Shown here: one piece after another, positions 28,066-38,320 of the stretch
Position numbering within the stretch: position 1 is the first letter of the stretch
How the letters are laid out: each line of letters opens with the position of its first letter
The notes under the pieces: generated by a model
Seen by the model: only the letters and a program-made list of their open reading frames with translations
Told to the model about the DNA's origin: nothing
The model's database searches: none
Program-made: the position numbers and the translations under genes
From: Anaerobacillus isosaccharinicus
GTDB taxonomy: Bacteria; Bacillota; Bacilli; Bacillales; Anaerobacillaceae
Reading direction: 5' to 3'
DNA length: 64,000 nucleotides
Assembly: GCF_001866075.3 (NCBI RefSeq)
Contig: NZ_CP063356.1
Span: forward strand, 186,001-250,000

Positions 28066-29344
28066 TAATCTCACTCTCCTTAACACCAAACATGCGTGGC
28101 TTCTTATTTAATATTCTGCTGTTCACCCATAAGCCTAAAAGAAGACGTGAACCATAAACTGCCGTAATAAAACTCGTTAAAATACTAACAATTAGCATAA
28201 CTGCAAACCCTTGTACAGCCATTGTTCCAAAGTAGAACAGTACAGCCGCTGCTAGAATTGTTGTTATATTTGCATCCAAAATGGTTGATAATGAACGACG
28301 GCTTCCAGCTTTAAAAGCAGACATGGTTGTTTTCCCTGTTCGAAGCTCGTCCTTAATTCTTTCATAAGTAATAATGTTGGCATCTACGGCCATACCGACA
28401 CCAAGAATTAATGCCGCAATCCCTGGTAATGTAAGAACTGCATTCATCCAGTTAAAGATGACAAGTACTAAGTAAATATAGAATGATAACGTTATAACCG
28501 CTATTATTCCCATAAAACGGTAATAGATTAACATATAAAGGAAAATTAAAGCTACACCAATAAACCCTGCATAAATCGTCATTTCCATTGCTTTTTCACC
28601 AAGAGCAGCTCCAACTGAGTTAGAGTATACTTCCTCAAGCTTCACTGGAAGTGACCCCGCATTTAGAACATCTGCTAAAAATTGCGCTTCTTCTAATGTA
28701 AAAGTCCCTCTGATCACAACATTTGTAGTGTTAAGAACTTGATCAACACTTGGAGCAGAGATAAACTTTTGCTCTGATTCTGGCTTAAGCCTTTCCTCCA
28801 TAAAGGAATCGCCTTCTTCATAATCCATCCAAATAACAAGTTGACTATTAAGTACTTGTCTAGTCACCTCTGCAAATTGACTAGCACTATTTAATGTTAC
28901 CCCAACCCAAGGCTGGTTTGCTTCACTAAACGTTACACTTGCGCCACCTTGTCTAAGATCGGCTCCATCAAGCATTAAGTTGTCATTAACATCTCGAAAC
29001 GATAGTTGCGCTTCTGTCGAAAGAAGCTCACGAGCTGTTTGTTGATCTTCAACACCAGCTAGCTGAACTCGAATTCGGCTATCTCCTTCTATCGAAACGT
29101 TCGGTTCAGAAACACCGATAACGTTAATACGTTGGTTTAACGCTGTTACTGTACTTTTTAAAACATCATCATCTATGACGTCACCTTCATGGGCAGGATG
29201 AACTTCATACAAAACTTCAAATCCACCTTGAAGATCTAAGCCTAGCTTAATTTCTTTTGCAACGTCCATTACCGTTGAGACTACTAGACCTGCTAGAAGT
29301 GCAACAATAAGAAAAAAAGCTACAATACGACCTTTTTTAACCAT
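28055..29344 (-). CDS. secD: Protein export membrane protein SecD
   Basis: The 429 residues show an N-terminal membrane segment, LGLDLQGGFEVLYEV (about 34-48), a periplasmic-type P1 domain and five further membrane segments including GVGMAVDANIITYERIKDEL. The start ATG has AAGGAGG upstream. The stop overlaps the secF start, so the two are coupled. A heptad repeat follows upstream toward comN. Confidence 0.95.
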   Translation of the reverse strand: MVKKGRIVAFFLIVALLAGLVVSTVMDVAKEIKLGLDLQGGFEVLYEVHPAHEGDVIDDDVLKSTVTALNQRINVIGVSEPNVSIEGDSRIRVQLAGVEDQQTARELLSTEAQLSFRDVNDNLMLDGADLRQGGASVTFSEANQPWVGVTLNSASQFAEVTRQVLNSQLVIWMDYEEGDSFMEERLKPESEQKFISAPSVDQVLNTTNVVIRGTFTLEEAQFLADVLNAGSLPVKLEEVYSNSVGAALGEKAMEMTIYAGFIGVALIFLYMLIYYRFMGIIAVITLSFYIYLVLVIFNWMNAVLTLPGIAALILGVGMAVDANIITYERIKDELRTGKTTMSAFKAGSRRSLSTILDANITTILAAAVLFYFGTMAVQGFAVMLIVSILTSFITAVYGSRLLLGLWVNSRILNKKPRMFGVKESEINEL

Positions 29345-29386
29345 TTTTAAAAATGCCTCCTTGTTATAAATCTCTCTATGTAATTG

Positions 29387-29469
29387 AAAAATGTAGAATT
29401 TAGAATGTAGAATGTAAAATTAATTAAAAATCACTCGCAGCTAAATTCTACATTTTACATTCTAAATTA
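29387..29469. repeat. Heptad-arm inverted repeat, locus 7 (upstream of secD)
   Basis: Left units are TGAAAAA, TGTAGAA, TTTAGAA, TGTAGAA, TGTAAAA; right units are TTCTACA, TTTTACA, TTCTAAA. The core is degenerate (CTCGCAGC). Confidence 0.85.
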
Positions 29470-29555
29470 AAAAAGCTTGTCCCTATAAGTACAATATTAC
29501 AATTATAGCGATGCAATGTTTCGACTGTCAATTTCATTCATCAAATCTACATTTT

Positions 29556-29843
29556 CTAATTTTCACCAAATGAAATTTTATCTTCTGACGAAAACCAATT
29601 TGGTCCTTTGTACGCTCCAACAGTAAGCCATGTCATATAATCAGTGGCTTTAAGAGTTAAAATTGTGCTAACTAAGTGATGAATTTGCACAAACTCCTTT
29701 TTCTTATGAAGTTTGGCAATGACACACTGCCATAATTCCTCTTCTGTGGCGCGATCATAACCAATCATATGAAACTCTTCTACTTTACTTGTTAGCGCAG
29801 GCATTACATCTTCTTTCCAAACGTCAAATTGTTGTTTTTCCAT
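29556..29843 (-). CDS. comN: ComN-type post-transcriptional regulator
   Basis: The 95-residue protein contains WQCVIAKLHKKKE and DYMTWLTVGAYKGPNWF (about 67-83), the pattern of Bacillus ComN (YrzD), which promotes comE mRNA accumulation and interacts with DivIVA. It lies between secDF and spoVB as in B. subtilis. AGGAGGAA precedes the ATG. Confidence 0.85.
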   Translation of the reverse strand: MEKQQFDVWKEDVMPALTSKVEEFHMIGYDRATEEELWQCVIAKLHKKKEFVQIHHLVSTILTLKATDYMTWLTVGAYKGPNWFSSEDKISFGEN

Positions 29844-29861
29844 AACCAGTTCCTCCTATTA

Positions 29862-30347
29862 TTAAAAAACTGAGTAAACAAACAAACTTACCCCAACACC
29901 TGCAATTACTACCCCAGTTGTAATTGCGATAAGCGCTGAACGAAACGGTATAAAGAAAATAATAGCTGCTAAACACGCAAAATATGCTCCTGTAGTTGGT
30001 AGCGGAACGGCAGTAAATAAGATTAATCCTATAGCCCCATATTTTTCAACATTTGCACTTTTACTCATTGTGCGGTTATACAACCAATCGAAAAAGCGTT
30101 TATAAATTGGAAATCGCATTAAGAATGTACTTAATGGCCTAAATAAAATTAAGATTGGAATAATCGGTAGTAAGTTTCCTAATAGGCTATAAAATAAAGC
30201 TTCACCATAGGACAACCCTGCTAAAAAAGCGAACGGTATCCCACCCCTTAATTCAAGTATTGGCATTGCCGATATCACAACCACAATTAGCTCAGTAGGT
30301 AAAAAACTTAAATTTTCTACTAAAAAATTTTGAAAACTCTCTTTCAA
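29862..30347 (-). CDS. Small multi-drug export family membrane protein
   Basis: The 161-residue protein has about four membrane segments and the pattern ISAMPILELRGGIPFAFLAG (about 25-44), followed by AVPLPTTGAYFACLAA (about 114-129), typical of the Sm_multidrug_ex (PF06695) family. Its substrate is not known. The start is TTG 30345-30347 with AAAGGAGAG upstream. It is 18 bases before comN and probably cotranscribed. Confidence 0.8.
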   Translation of the reverse strand: MKESFQNFLVENLSFLPTELIVVVISAMPILELRGGIPFAFLAGLSYGEALFYSLLGNLLPIIPILILFRPLSTFLMRFPIYKRFFDWLYNRTMSKSANVEKYGAIGLILFTAVPLPTTGAYFACLAAIIFFIPFRSALIAITTGVVIAGVGVSLFVYSVF

Positions 30348-30362
30348 TGAAAACTCTCCTTT

Positions 30363-30458
30363 ATGTAAATGTAGAATGTTGAAGGTAGAATGGTGTTTGA
30401 TAAGCTTCGAAGCAGAGCCTCAGTAATTATACATTTTTCATTCTAAACTTCTAAATTA
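30363..30458. repeat. Heptad-arm inverted repeat, locus 8 (upstream of spoVB)
   Basis: The left arm has TGTAGAA and TGTTGAA-type units. GCTTCGAAGC is intact at 30404-30413. The right arm is degenerate (TTATACA, TTTTTCA, TTCTAAA). The core is better preserved than the arms. Confidence 0.75.
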
Positions 30459-30544
30459 ATATAACTTGTCATGCTTTGTCCCCTACTAAGCATATAAATA
30501 ATTACGGAAAATATCCATCATTTTTTAGAAGGTAGGGGTAGTAC

Positions 30545-32119
30545 ATGGGTAAACAAAGCTTTCTGCAAGGTGCATTTATTTTAATAATAGCAGGTCTGAT
30601 CGTTAAAATCCTAGGATTTGTAAATAAAATAGTTGTAGCTAGAATTATGGGCGCTGAAGGTGTTGGTCTATATTCAATGGCTGTTCCAACTCTCATACTA
30701 GTTATTACGATTACACAAATTGGCCTGCCAGTCGCAATTTCTAAACTAGTTGCCGAGGCCGAAGCGGTCAATAATCGTGCAAAGATTAAGCAAATTTTAG
30801 TTGTTTCTTTGGCTACTACAGGGACGCTGAGTATCATTTTCACTATTGGAATGATCGGCTTTGCCCCAATTATATCAAAATACTTTCTAACTGATGCAAG
30901 AGCTTTTTATCCATTAGTAGCAATTTCACCGATAGTTCCTATTGTAGCACTTTCTTCTGTCCTGCGTGGATATTTCCAAGGAAGGCAAAATATGAAGCCT
31001 TCTGCCTACTCTCAAGTAATAGAGCAAGTGGTCAGGATCACACTTGTGGCATTATTAACAAGTGCATTTTTGCCATACGGAATTGAATATGCAGCAGCTG
31101 GAGCAATGATCTCAGTAGTGTTTGGTGAATTGGCTTCGTTAATTTATATGATAACAATGTTTAAAATGAAAAAAAGAATTAAAGTTAGGAAAAATTTCTT
31201 TGGCAATTTAAAAGAAGGCAAAAAAACATTTCAAGATCTTATGGCTGTAGCCCTTCCAACTACTGGGAGTAGATTAATTGGATCGATTTCCTTTTTCTTT
31301 GAACCTATTGTAGTCTCTCAAAGTCTAGCAATTGCCGGAGTTACCACTGTAATTGCCACAATGCAATATGGGGAATTAGCCGGTTTTGCCATTCCACTAT
31401 TATTTTTACCAACGTTTATTACATACTCACTATCAGTTTCTCTTGTACCAGCCATTAGTGAAGCTGCCGCTGGTAAACAATATAAACTAATTCATCATCG
31501 TCTTGCCCAAGCACTCCGTTTAGCCCTAGTATCTGGTGGAATTTCCTGTGTCATTCTTTATGTATTTGCAGTTCCAATTATGGATCTAATGTACAACGCA
31601 CCTACGGTTTCAACCTATATTAAAATTATGGCTCCTTTTAGCATTTTCTTGTATTTCCAAGGACCTCTTCAAGCAGCATTACAAGCGTTAAATTTAGCAA
31701 AAGCCGCGATGATTAATAGTTTAATAGGAGCAGTCGTAAAAATAAGTGCCGTTTTCATTTTAGCATCAAGACCAGAATTAGGGATTATGGGGGCAGCGCT
31801 TGCCATTGTTGCCGGTTTTATGCTCGTTACACTTCTACATTTCGCTACGCTAGTAAAAACGATTTCTTTTACATTACACATCAGAGAGTTTCTAAAAGCA
31901 ATTATTTGCATTTTAATTAGTGGTTGGCTCGCATTTTTCTTATATAACAATGCTTTCTTAAGCCAGAGTCTTTTATCGAAGACATTGTTATCAATAACTG
32001 CTGTTAGCATTGGCTACGTAATATTACTCATGCTTTTTGGTTTAATCAAAAAAGACGAAATGCGTCGTGTACCTTTTGTTGGTCATTTCCTAGCTCGATT
32101 TATTTTAAGCAAAAGTTAA
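30545..32119 (+). CDS. spoVB: Stage V sporulation protein B (MOP-family flippase)
   Basis: The 524-residue protein has about 14 membrane segments and opens FLQGAFILIIAGLIVKILGFVNK, the polysaccharide-transport/MurJ-like (MOP) pattern with RIMGAEGVGLYSMA. SpoVB is needed for spore cortex formation, probably by lipid II translocation (family knowledge). The ATG has GGTAGGGG upstream. It is divergent from the membrane gene at 30347. Its natural terminator hairpin is split by an insertion sequence. Confidence 0.9.
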   Translation: MGKQSFLQGAFILIIAGLIVKILGFVNKIVVARIMGAEGVGLYSMAVPTLILVITITQIGLPVAISKLVAEAEAVNNRAKIKQILVVSLATTGTLSIIFTIGMIGFAPIISKYFLTDARAFYPLVAISPIVPIVALSSVLRGYFQGRQNMKPSAYSQVIEQVVRITLVALLTSAFLPYGIEYAAAGAMISVVFGELASLIYMITMFKMKKRIKVRKNFFGNLKEGKKTFQDLMAVALPTTGSRLIGSISFFFEPIVVSQSLAIAGVTTVIATMQYGELAGFAIPLLFLPTFITYSLSVSLVPAISEAAAGKQYKLIHHRLAQALRLALVSGGISCVILYVFAVPIMDLMYNAPTVSTYIKIMAPFSIFLYFQGPLQAALQALNLAKAAMINSLIGAVVKISAVFILASRPELGIMGAALAIVAGFMLVTLLHFATLVKTISFTLHIREFLKAIICILISGWLAFFLYNNAFLSQSLLSKTLLSITAVSIGYVILLMLFGLIKKDEMRRVPFVGHFLARFILSKS

Positions 32120-32169
32120 TTGAATTTCATATTACCTAAAAAAATAAAACGGAAAAATCTAACGTTTAG

Positions 32170-33798
32170 AGCGTGTTCAAAAAGGGGTAAATTTTTCATG
32201 AAAAACAAAAATACACCTCAGCGATAAATGGTAAAATGGGAGTACCAAACAACCAAAAATACCAATTTACGAGGTGCATTTTCATGGATATGCAGCTAGA
32301 ACTGCTTCCCTACCACTACTATAACACACTCGGTTTTGATGTGGAATTGATAGATTATATTGATCATGTTGATGATTCCATTGTCTTGGAAAAAATTAAA
32401 CCATTATATAAAGATGGTGGTCGACCACCTATTGATGCTAGAACGTATTTTCGTATGCATTATTTGTACTTTACACGTCCTGAGATCACGTCTTTTAGAG
32501 AGCTGTGTAGACAGCTGAAGGATCCTAAGAATCAGGCATGGCGTAACTTCATCGGCACTCCTAACATAAAGGATGTTCCTGTTCATTCGAGCTTGACTCA
32601 TTTTCGTAATACCGTGACACCTGAGCACTTTTATAAAATCTTATTTAATCTGATTGGTCAAGCTCTAAAACTGGATGATTTTTTAGAACCAACTCTAGCA
32701 GGAATTGATTCTAGACCCGTCTATGCTCATGTGAACGGCTATAAAAAGAAACGGTGTTCTTGTGAAAACAAAGAGATTTGTGAATGCGAGAAAACGTATT
32801 CAGATCCTGATGCCAAAGTCGGTGTTCAAAGGAATAAGGCCAATCAGAATAAATTTTTTATCGGCTATCGAAAACATTCGATCGTTTGCCCCTCCCCCTC
32901 GGGACCTGTTGTTCTCTTGTCTATTGTTCTTCCTCCAGATACTCACGATGTCGATGTTCTTCTTCCGCTGGTAGAAAAACTTAAGCAAATCGGTGATCTG
33001 AAAGTAGACTATCTCGTAGCTGATTTAGGCTATTTCAGTGAGGAAGATCAGGCAGAGTCATTTCTCAAACACGATGTAGCTGTCGTCACGGAATTTAAGA
33101 AAAATACGATTATCCCGGAGACGTGTTCCACAGAAGGGAAGCCCGAATGTGAAGCTGGTCATCCACTACTTTGGGATGGGTTCGATAAGGAAACAAATAC
33201 TTCTTGGTTTCAGGCAGATGAAGAGAAATGTTTCTCCTGCCCCCTAGAAGCAACTTGTGAAAAGCAATTTGGTTTCTCTTTTGAAGAAAGTCCTTTCTTC
33301 TATGGTCCTGTTCCACAAGGGTCGGAGCTACAGAAAAAGATGGTAAAATTCCGTAAACAAGTGGAACTTTCCTTCGCTCATGAATCAAACCAACTCGATT
33401 CCGTTATGCGACATAAAAAAGTACCAGTGAAGACAACGGAGAGAGTACAATCTTTTTTCATCATGAGAGATCTATTCAGGCTCATTCAACGGATGATCAA
33501 GCATGTTCGAGAGACAGTCTTGCCTAAAGATCATGTTGAAACTTTACAGAAATTACAGGAAATGCAGGTGGAGCAGCTATCCTTACCGATAGCCAGCTAA
33601 TATAAGTCTCATCAAACATTTTTTTAAAATTTGTTTATGTCCAAGGGGGGAGTCCGCTCTTTTTTAAATGTGATTTTTAGTAAGTATACACATTATTTTT
33701 TTTGCTTGAAATAACTTACTTTCATTTCCAATAATGGAAGTGCAGCTGCGTGATTTATGAAATATGGTTTGCTAAATTAGATACTTTTTGAACAGACT
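32170..33798 (+). mobile_element. Insertion sequence in the spoVB terminator
   Basis: The 1629-bp element has imperfect terminal repeats, left AGCGTGTTCAAAAAG and right (inverted) AGTCTGTTCAAAAAG. CGTTTAG flanks both ends (32163-32169, 33799-33805), a 7-bp target duplication. It carries one intact DDE transposase and about 200 non-coding bases at its 3' end. It is a different element from the tandem pair. Family is tentative (IS4/IS5 superfamily, IS1182-like). Confidence 0.88.
32284..33600 (+). CDS. DDE transposase of the spoVB-terminator element
   Basis: The 438-residue protein has an N-terminal DUF772-like region (PPIDARTYFRMHYLYFTRPE), then the DDE core with acidic residues in AGIDSRPVYA and YLVADLGYFSEED, and a final glutamate probably in KQVELSFAHESN. 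Cysteine pairs (CSCENKEICEC, CFSCPLEATCEK) suggest a metal-binding part. I choose ATG 32284 because GAGGTG lies about 10 bases upstream; a start at 32236 would add 16 residues. The frame is intact. Confidence 0.88.
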   Translation: MDMQLELLPYHYYNTLGFDVELIDYIDHVDDSIVLEKIKPLYKDGGRPPIDARTYFRMHYLYFTRPEITSFRELCRQLKDPKNQAWRNFIGTPNIKDVPVHSSLTHFRNTVTPEHFYKILFNLIGQALKLDDFLEPTLAGIDSRPVYAHVNGYKKKRCSCENKEICECEKTYSDPDAKVGVQRNKANQNKFFIGYRKHSIVCPSPSGPVVLLSIVLPPDTHDVDVLLPLVEKLKQIGDLKVDYLVADLGYFSEEDQAESFLKHDVAVVTEFKKNTIIPETCSTEGKPECEAGHPLLWDGFDKETNTSWFQADEEKCFSCPLEATCEKQFGFSFEESPFFYGPVPQGSELQKKMVKFRKQVELSFAHESNQLDSVMRHKKVPVKTTERVQSFFIMRDLFRLIQRMIKHVRETVLPKDHVETLQKLQEMQVEQLSLPIAS

Positions 33799-33836
33799 CG
33801 TTTAGTAACTTCTAAACCGATAGCTTTTTCCGTCTT

Positions 33837-34508
33837 TTATTTTTCGTCTTTTAGGTCTACGTAAAAGGTTTGATTATCATTCAATGAACAATATGAAATT
33901 TTTTTTATTTCTTTATATCCTAACTTCCGAAGCTCTTGCCTTAACCAAAGAGGAGTTTTTTTTATCCTATCAAGATGTTCTAATTGGACCTTGCCATCTA
34001 AAACTAACGGTAGAGGTAATTCAACTTTTGAAGCATAGTCAGGATCATTTTTTTCTCGTTCTGTTTTTTCGATGACTGAAAGCTTACCTGATGGTTCCAA
34101 AATAGCAAATTCTACGTCAGATACCCTTCTAACATTACTTTGCCTTAACTGAATCATTAAATCGTCAAAGTTATAGCGCTGCTTTTTCATTTCCTCCTCA
34201 TCAATTTTACCTTTATTAATTAAAACTGATGGTTTTCCATCAATCATTTTTCTTAATTTTTCACTTTTTAATGAAACCCAAGCCAACGAAATTTGAATAA
34301 TACACAAAATTAGGATTGGAACAATTGTATTCATCATAGGAACACGAATGTTTTCAATAGAAATTACCGCTAGTTCGGCAATCATAATAGAAACAACAAA
34401 ATCCAATATCGATAATTGCCCAATTTCCCGTTTTCCCATAAAGCGTAATACGAGTAAAATTATAAAGTAAATCAGCACCGTTCTTAAGATAATTGTCCAG
34501 TAATCCAC
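33837..34508 (-). CDS. DUF421 membrane protein (YrbG-like)
   Basis: The 223-residue protein has three N-terminal membrane segments (including LIYFIILLVLRFMGKREIGQLS), then a DUF421 domain with KPSVLINKGKI and DVEFAILEPSGKLSV. B. subtilis YrbG lies in the same place beside spoVB. Function is unknown; paralogues are spore or envelope associated. The start is GTG 34506-34508 with AAGGAGG 10 bases upstream; a start at 34550 would add 14 residues with no ribosome site. Confidence 0.85.
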   Translation of the reverse strand: MDYWTIILRTVLIYFIILLVLRFMGKREIGQLSILDFVVSIMIAELAVISIENIRVPMMNTIVPILILCIIQISLAWVSLKSEKLRKMIDGKPSVLINKGKIDEEEMKKQRYNFDDLMIQLRQSNVRRVSDVEFAILEPSGKLSVIEKTEREKNDPDYASKVELPLPLVLDGKVQLEHLDRIKKTPLWLRQELRKLGYKEIKKISYCSLNDNQTFYVDLKDEK

Positions 34509-34621
34509 GCAATGATCGCCTCCTTGTTTAACAACCGACCGAACTACCATTTGCGTTGGTGCTAGCCTATTTTATCTTAGTTTGACCATAATTCGCTAAA
34601 TAATTGGTTAAAGAAAATGGT

Positions 34622-34705
34622 AAATCAATGTAGTATGTAAAATGCAGAATGTAGAATTAATCTAGCTAATGCAACGAAGAATCCTCACTGCAAAGTCACA
34701 TTCTA
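34622..34705. repeat. Heptad-arm inverted repeat, locus 9 (degenerate)
   Basis: The left arm has TGTAGTA, TGTAAAA, TGCAGAA, TGTAGAA. The right arm is nearly lost (TTCTATA) and the core lacks GCTTCGAAGC. It looks like a decaying copy between the ArsB-like terminator and the DUF421 gene. Confidence 0.6.
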
Positions 34706-34712
34706 TAAGCTC

Positions 34713-34758
34713 TATTTTCATTAAAAAAAGCCCATGCTGGGCTTTTTTTAATGAAAAT
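34713..34758. terminator. Terminator overlapping the ArsB-like stop codon
   Basis: AAAAAAAGCCC and GGGCTTTTTTT pair around ATGCT, and pairing extends to ATTTTCATT/AATGAAAAT. The TAA stop of the transporter lies within the right stem. Confidence 0.88.
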
Positions 34759-36040
34759 AAATTAAATATCTAAAGTAAATGTAAATACTCGAAATAATAA
34801 ATGAGACAAGGGCTACAGGAGCTCCGACTTTGAGAAACTCCATATAGCTAAATCCTTGGTTAGCACGAGCAGCTAAACCAGCGACGATAACGTTTGAAGT
34901 AGCTCCAATTAACGTTGCATTTCCCCCTAAACAAGCTCCTAAAGCTAACGCCCACCATAATGGATCTAGATTGGTCATGCCATAATTTTGAAATTCTAAT
35001 ATCACAGGAATCATCGCTGCTACAAATGGTATGTTGTCAACAAAACCTGATAAAATTCCTGATGCCCATAACATTAGCATCGCGGTTTTAGGCAAATCTC
35101 CATCAGTATAATAAATAATTGATTTTGCGATTTCATCAATAATTCCTACCTCTTTTAAACCACCTACAAGCATAAACAATCCAACAAAGAAAAATAATGT
35201 AACCCATTCAACAGATTTAAATACTTCCTCAACTTGTTGTTCTTCATGAGTGAGGAGAAGTAATAATAAAGCACCTGCCATCGCTACACTTGTAAGCTCC
35301 ACTTTTAATAATGGCTGAATAATAAATCCAACTGTTGTTATGACAAGTACTAAAACCGATTTAAAAAGTAAGGATTTGTTTTTTAAATACATAGTTGCAG
35401 TTACATTCATTAGCTTTAACCGATTTTCTTCTGTTACTTTTAGCGCATTCCCATAATAGCGGGACATTCCCGCTATGACAACAGCAAAAATAATAACTAC
35501 CACTGGTCCTAAGTGAATTAAGAATGCATTAAAATTTAAATGTTCCACTGCTTGCCCAATCATTAAGTTAGGTGGGTCACCAATCAATGTTGCTGTTCCG
35601 CCTATATTTGATGCTAAAATCGTCATGAGTAAGTAAGGAATAGCTGAAATATTCAATAACTTAGTTAAGGTTAGAACAATCGGTACGATTAAAAGGACAG
35701 TCGTTACATTATTTAAAAAGGCCGAACCAACCCCAGTGATTAAAGATATAACGACAAGTAATGGTATAGGTTTTCCTTTGACCTTCTTCGCAACAGTAAT
35801 CGCAATATACTCAAAAAAGCCACTTTGGCTAGTTATCGAAACTAAAATCATCATTGAGAGGAGCAAAGTTATTGTATGCCAATCAATATGATGAATAAAA
35901 GCCGAATCGAGGTCTAACACACCAAAAAACAACATTAAAACTCCACCAACACAGGCTACTAGTGCTCTATTTAGTTTTTCGGAAATGATTAGGGCGTAAC
36001 TAACAATAAAAATGATAAAGGCAAAGGTTAATTGCATCAT
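34748..36040 (-). CDS. ArsB/NhaD-type ion transporter
   Basis: The 430-residue protein has about 11-12 membrane segments and two inverted halves with the ion-transporter superfamily motifs SAFLNNVTTVLLIVPIVL with GGTATLIGDPPNLMIG (about 150-165) and SGFVDNIPFVAAMIPV with LGGNATLIGATSNVIVAG. Family members move arsenite, Na+ or dicarboxylates; I cannot assign the substrate. AAAGGGGA precedes two adjacent ATG codons. It is not in this place in B. subtilis, so it is probably an insertion in the spoVB-yajC cluster. Confidence 0.85.
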   Translation of the reverse strand: MMQLTFAFIIFIVSYALIISEKLNRALVACVGGVLMLFFGVLDLDSAFIHHIDWHTITLLLSMMILVSITSQSGFFEYIAITVAKKVKGKPIPLLVVISLITGVGSAFLNNVTTVLLIVPIVLTLTKLLNISAIPYLLMTILASNIGGTATLIGDPPNLMIGQAVEHLNFNAFLIHLGPVVVIIFAVVIAGMSRYYGNALKVTEENRLKLMNVTATMYLKNKSLLFKSVLVLVITTVGFIIQPLLKVELTSVAMAGALLLLLLTHEEQQVEEVFKSVEWVTLFFFVGLFMLVGGLKEVGIIDEIAKSIIYYTDGDLPKTAMLMLWASGILSGFVDNIPFVAAMIPVILEFQNYGMTNLDPLWWALALGACLGGNATLIGATSNVIVAGLAARANQGFSYMEFLKVGAPVALVSFIISSIYIYFRYLIYFH

Positions 36041-36240
36041 GATCCCCTTTCATGTCAATCCATTGCTACATTCTATGAGGGGTTTGTCTCATTTAGAAGA
36101 AGTTTAGGACATAGTTTTAACTTTGGAAAATCGATAGAAAAATCACATTCATTAACAAAGATTCAATTCTAATTTGGTACAAGGGTGAATAAGCTTTATT
36201 AGGCATCACATCAGGATTTTTTGAAAGGAGGAAGAGAGGC

Positions 36241-36627
36241 TTGGAAAATAGAGGGATATTAACTTCTATGGTTTATGGTCTTGTCACAATACTTGTCATT
36301 ATTCTTTCAGTAAGCTTTATCATTTCTTTACTGCTTAGATTTACATCGTTAACGGAGTCATCTTTTAGTTGGATCATTATCGGGCTAACATTCATTGCTC
36401 TAATTGTTGGTGGCTTTGTCTCAGGAGGAAAATCAAAGCAAAAAGGCTGGATGGTAGGAGCAGGTACAGGACTTTTATATTCTTTACTCGTTTTTTTAGT
36501 TCAGTACTTAGGCTACAATGCTACATTCACCCTTGAGCAATACCTATTCCACGGTGGCTTTCTACTAGCAGCTATTATCGGTGGTATTATGGGCGTTAAC
36601 GTTGTCAGAAATTCGAGGATGGTTTAA
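36241..36627 (+). CDS. TIGR04086 family membrane protein (YrzE-like)
   Basis: The 128-residue protein has four membrane segments with short loops, including FVSGGKSKQKGWMVGAGTGLLY (about 59-80). B. subtilis YrzE lies in the same place beside yajC (yrbF). Function is unknown. The start is TTG 36241 with GAAAGGAGG upstream. It is convergent with yajC and shares its terminator. Confidence 0.8.
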   Translation: MENRGILTSMVYGLVTILVIILSVSFIISLLLRFTSLTESSFSWIIIGLTFIALIVGGFVSGGKSKQKGWMVGAGTGLLYSLLVFLVQYLGYNATFTLEQYLFHGGFLLAAIIGGIMGVNVVRNSRMV

Positions 36628-36726
36628 TAATGTAGAATGCAAAATGTAAAATGTAGAATTCGTTCAAGTATTGCTTCGAAGCTTAACTTCAATAATTTTA
36701 CATTCTACATTCTAAATTCTACATTG
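36628..36726. repeat. Heptad-arm inverted repeat, locus 10
   Basis: Left units are TGTAGAA, TGCAAAA, TGTAAAA, TGTAGAA; right units are TTTTACA, TTCTACA, TTCTAAA, TTCTACA, all in strict 7-bp register. GCTTCGAAGC is at 36673-36682. It lies between the YrzE-like stop and the shared terminator. Confidence 0.92.
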
Positions 36727-36772
36727 CAAAAAGAGAAGGGACATCCTTTTGGATTGTCCCTTCTCTTTTTGC
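36726..36772. terminator. Bidirectional terminator of yajC and the YrzE-like gene
   Basis: GCAAAAAGAGAAGGGAC and GTCCCTTCTCTTTTTGC pair around a short loop. A-rich and T-rich sides serve both convergent genes. Confidence 0.92.
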
Positions 36773-36779
36773 CTATGTA

Positions 36780-37043
36780 CTAGTCAGGATTAACTACTTC
36801 ACGTATAGCATTACGGTCATAAGTTAACTTTTTGTTATCAGTTACTAATAGGATTACTTTGTCTTCATCGATTGCATCGATTGTGCCGTGTAGTCCACCA
36901 ATTGTGATGATCTTATCTCCCTTTTTAAGGTCCGCATGCATTTGTTGGATTTTCTTTTGACGCTTTTGTTGTGGACGGATTAATAAGAAGTAAAAAATCG
37001 CGAACATAAATAGTAATGGTAAAATCGCTGTAAAAAAGTCCAT
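36780..37043 (-). CDS. yajC: Sec translocase accessory subunit YajC
   Basis: The 87-residue protein has one membrane segment (about 3-22), the FYFLLIRPQQKRQKK motif, and KKGDKIITIGGLHGTIDAIDEDKV. YajC associates with SecDF. It follows tgt on the same strand, as in B. subtilis (yrbF). AAAGGGGTG precedes the ATG. Confidence 0.93.
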   Translation of the reverse strand: MDFFTAILPLLFMFAIFYFLLIRPQQKRQKKIQQMHADLKKGDKIITIGGLHGTIDAIDEDKVILLVTDNKKLTYDRNAIREVVNPD

Positions 37044-37111
37044 TTGTTATTTCACCCCTTTCTTTTAGTAAAAGTAATGATACTACCCATTATCTCTTTT
37101 ATTTCACAAAA

Positions 37112-38251
<1,140 letters not shown>

Positions 38252-38320
38252 CTATTTCTTACTCCCTTCAACTGTTGGACGTTCAGAAGTCCGACAACGT
38301 CGGTTTGATATTGAACGTTT

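Larger units (their letters stand above)
32149..33833. terminator. spoVB / DUF421 terminator hairpin split by an insertion sequence
   Basis: Removing the insertion sequence and one CGTTTAG copy restores a near-perfect stem: the left half (32149-32169) begins ACGGAAAAA and ends CGTTTAG; the right half (33812-33833) begins CTAAACCG and ends TTTTTCCGT. It would have served both convergent genes. Now its halves are 1.6 kb apart. Confidence 0.8.
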
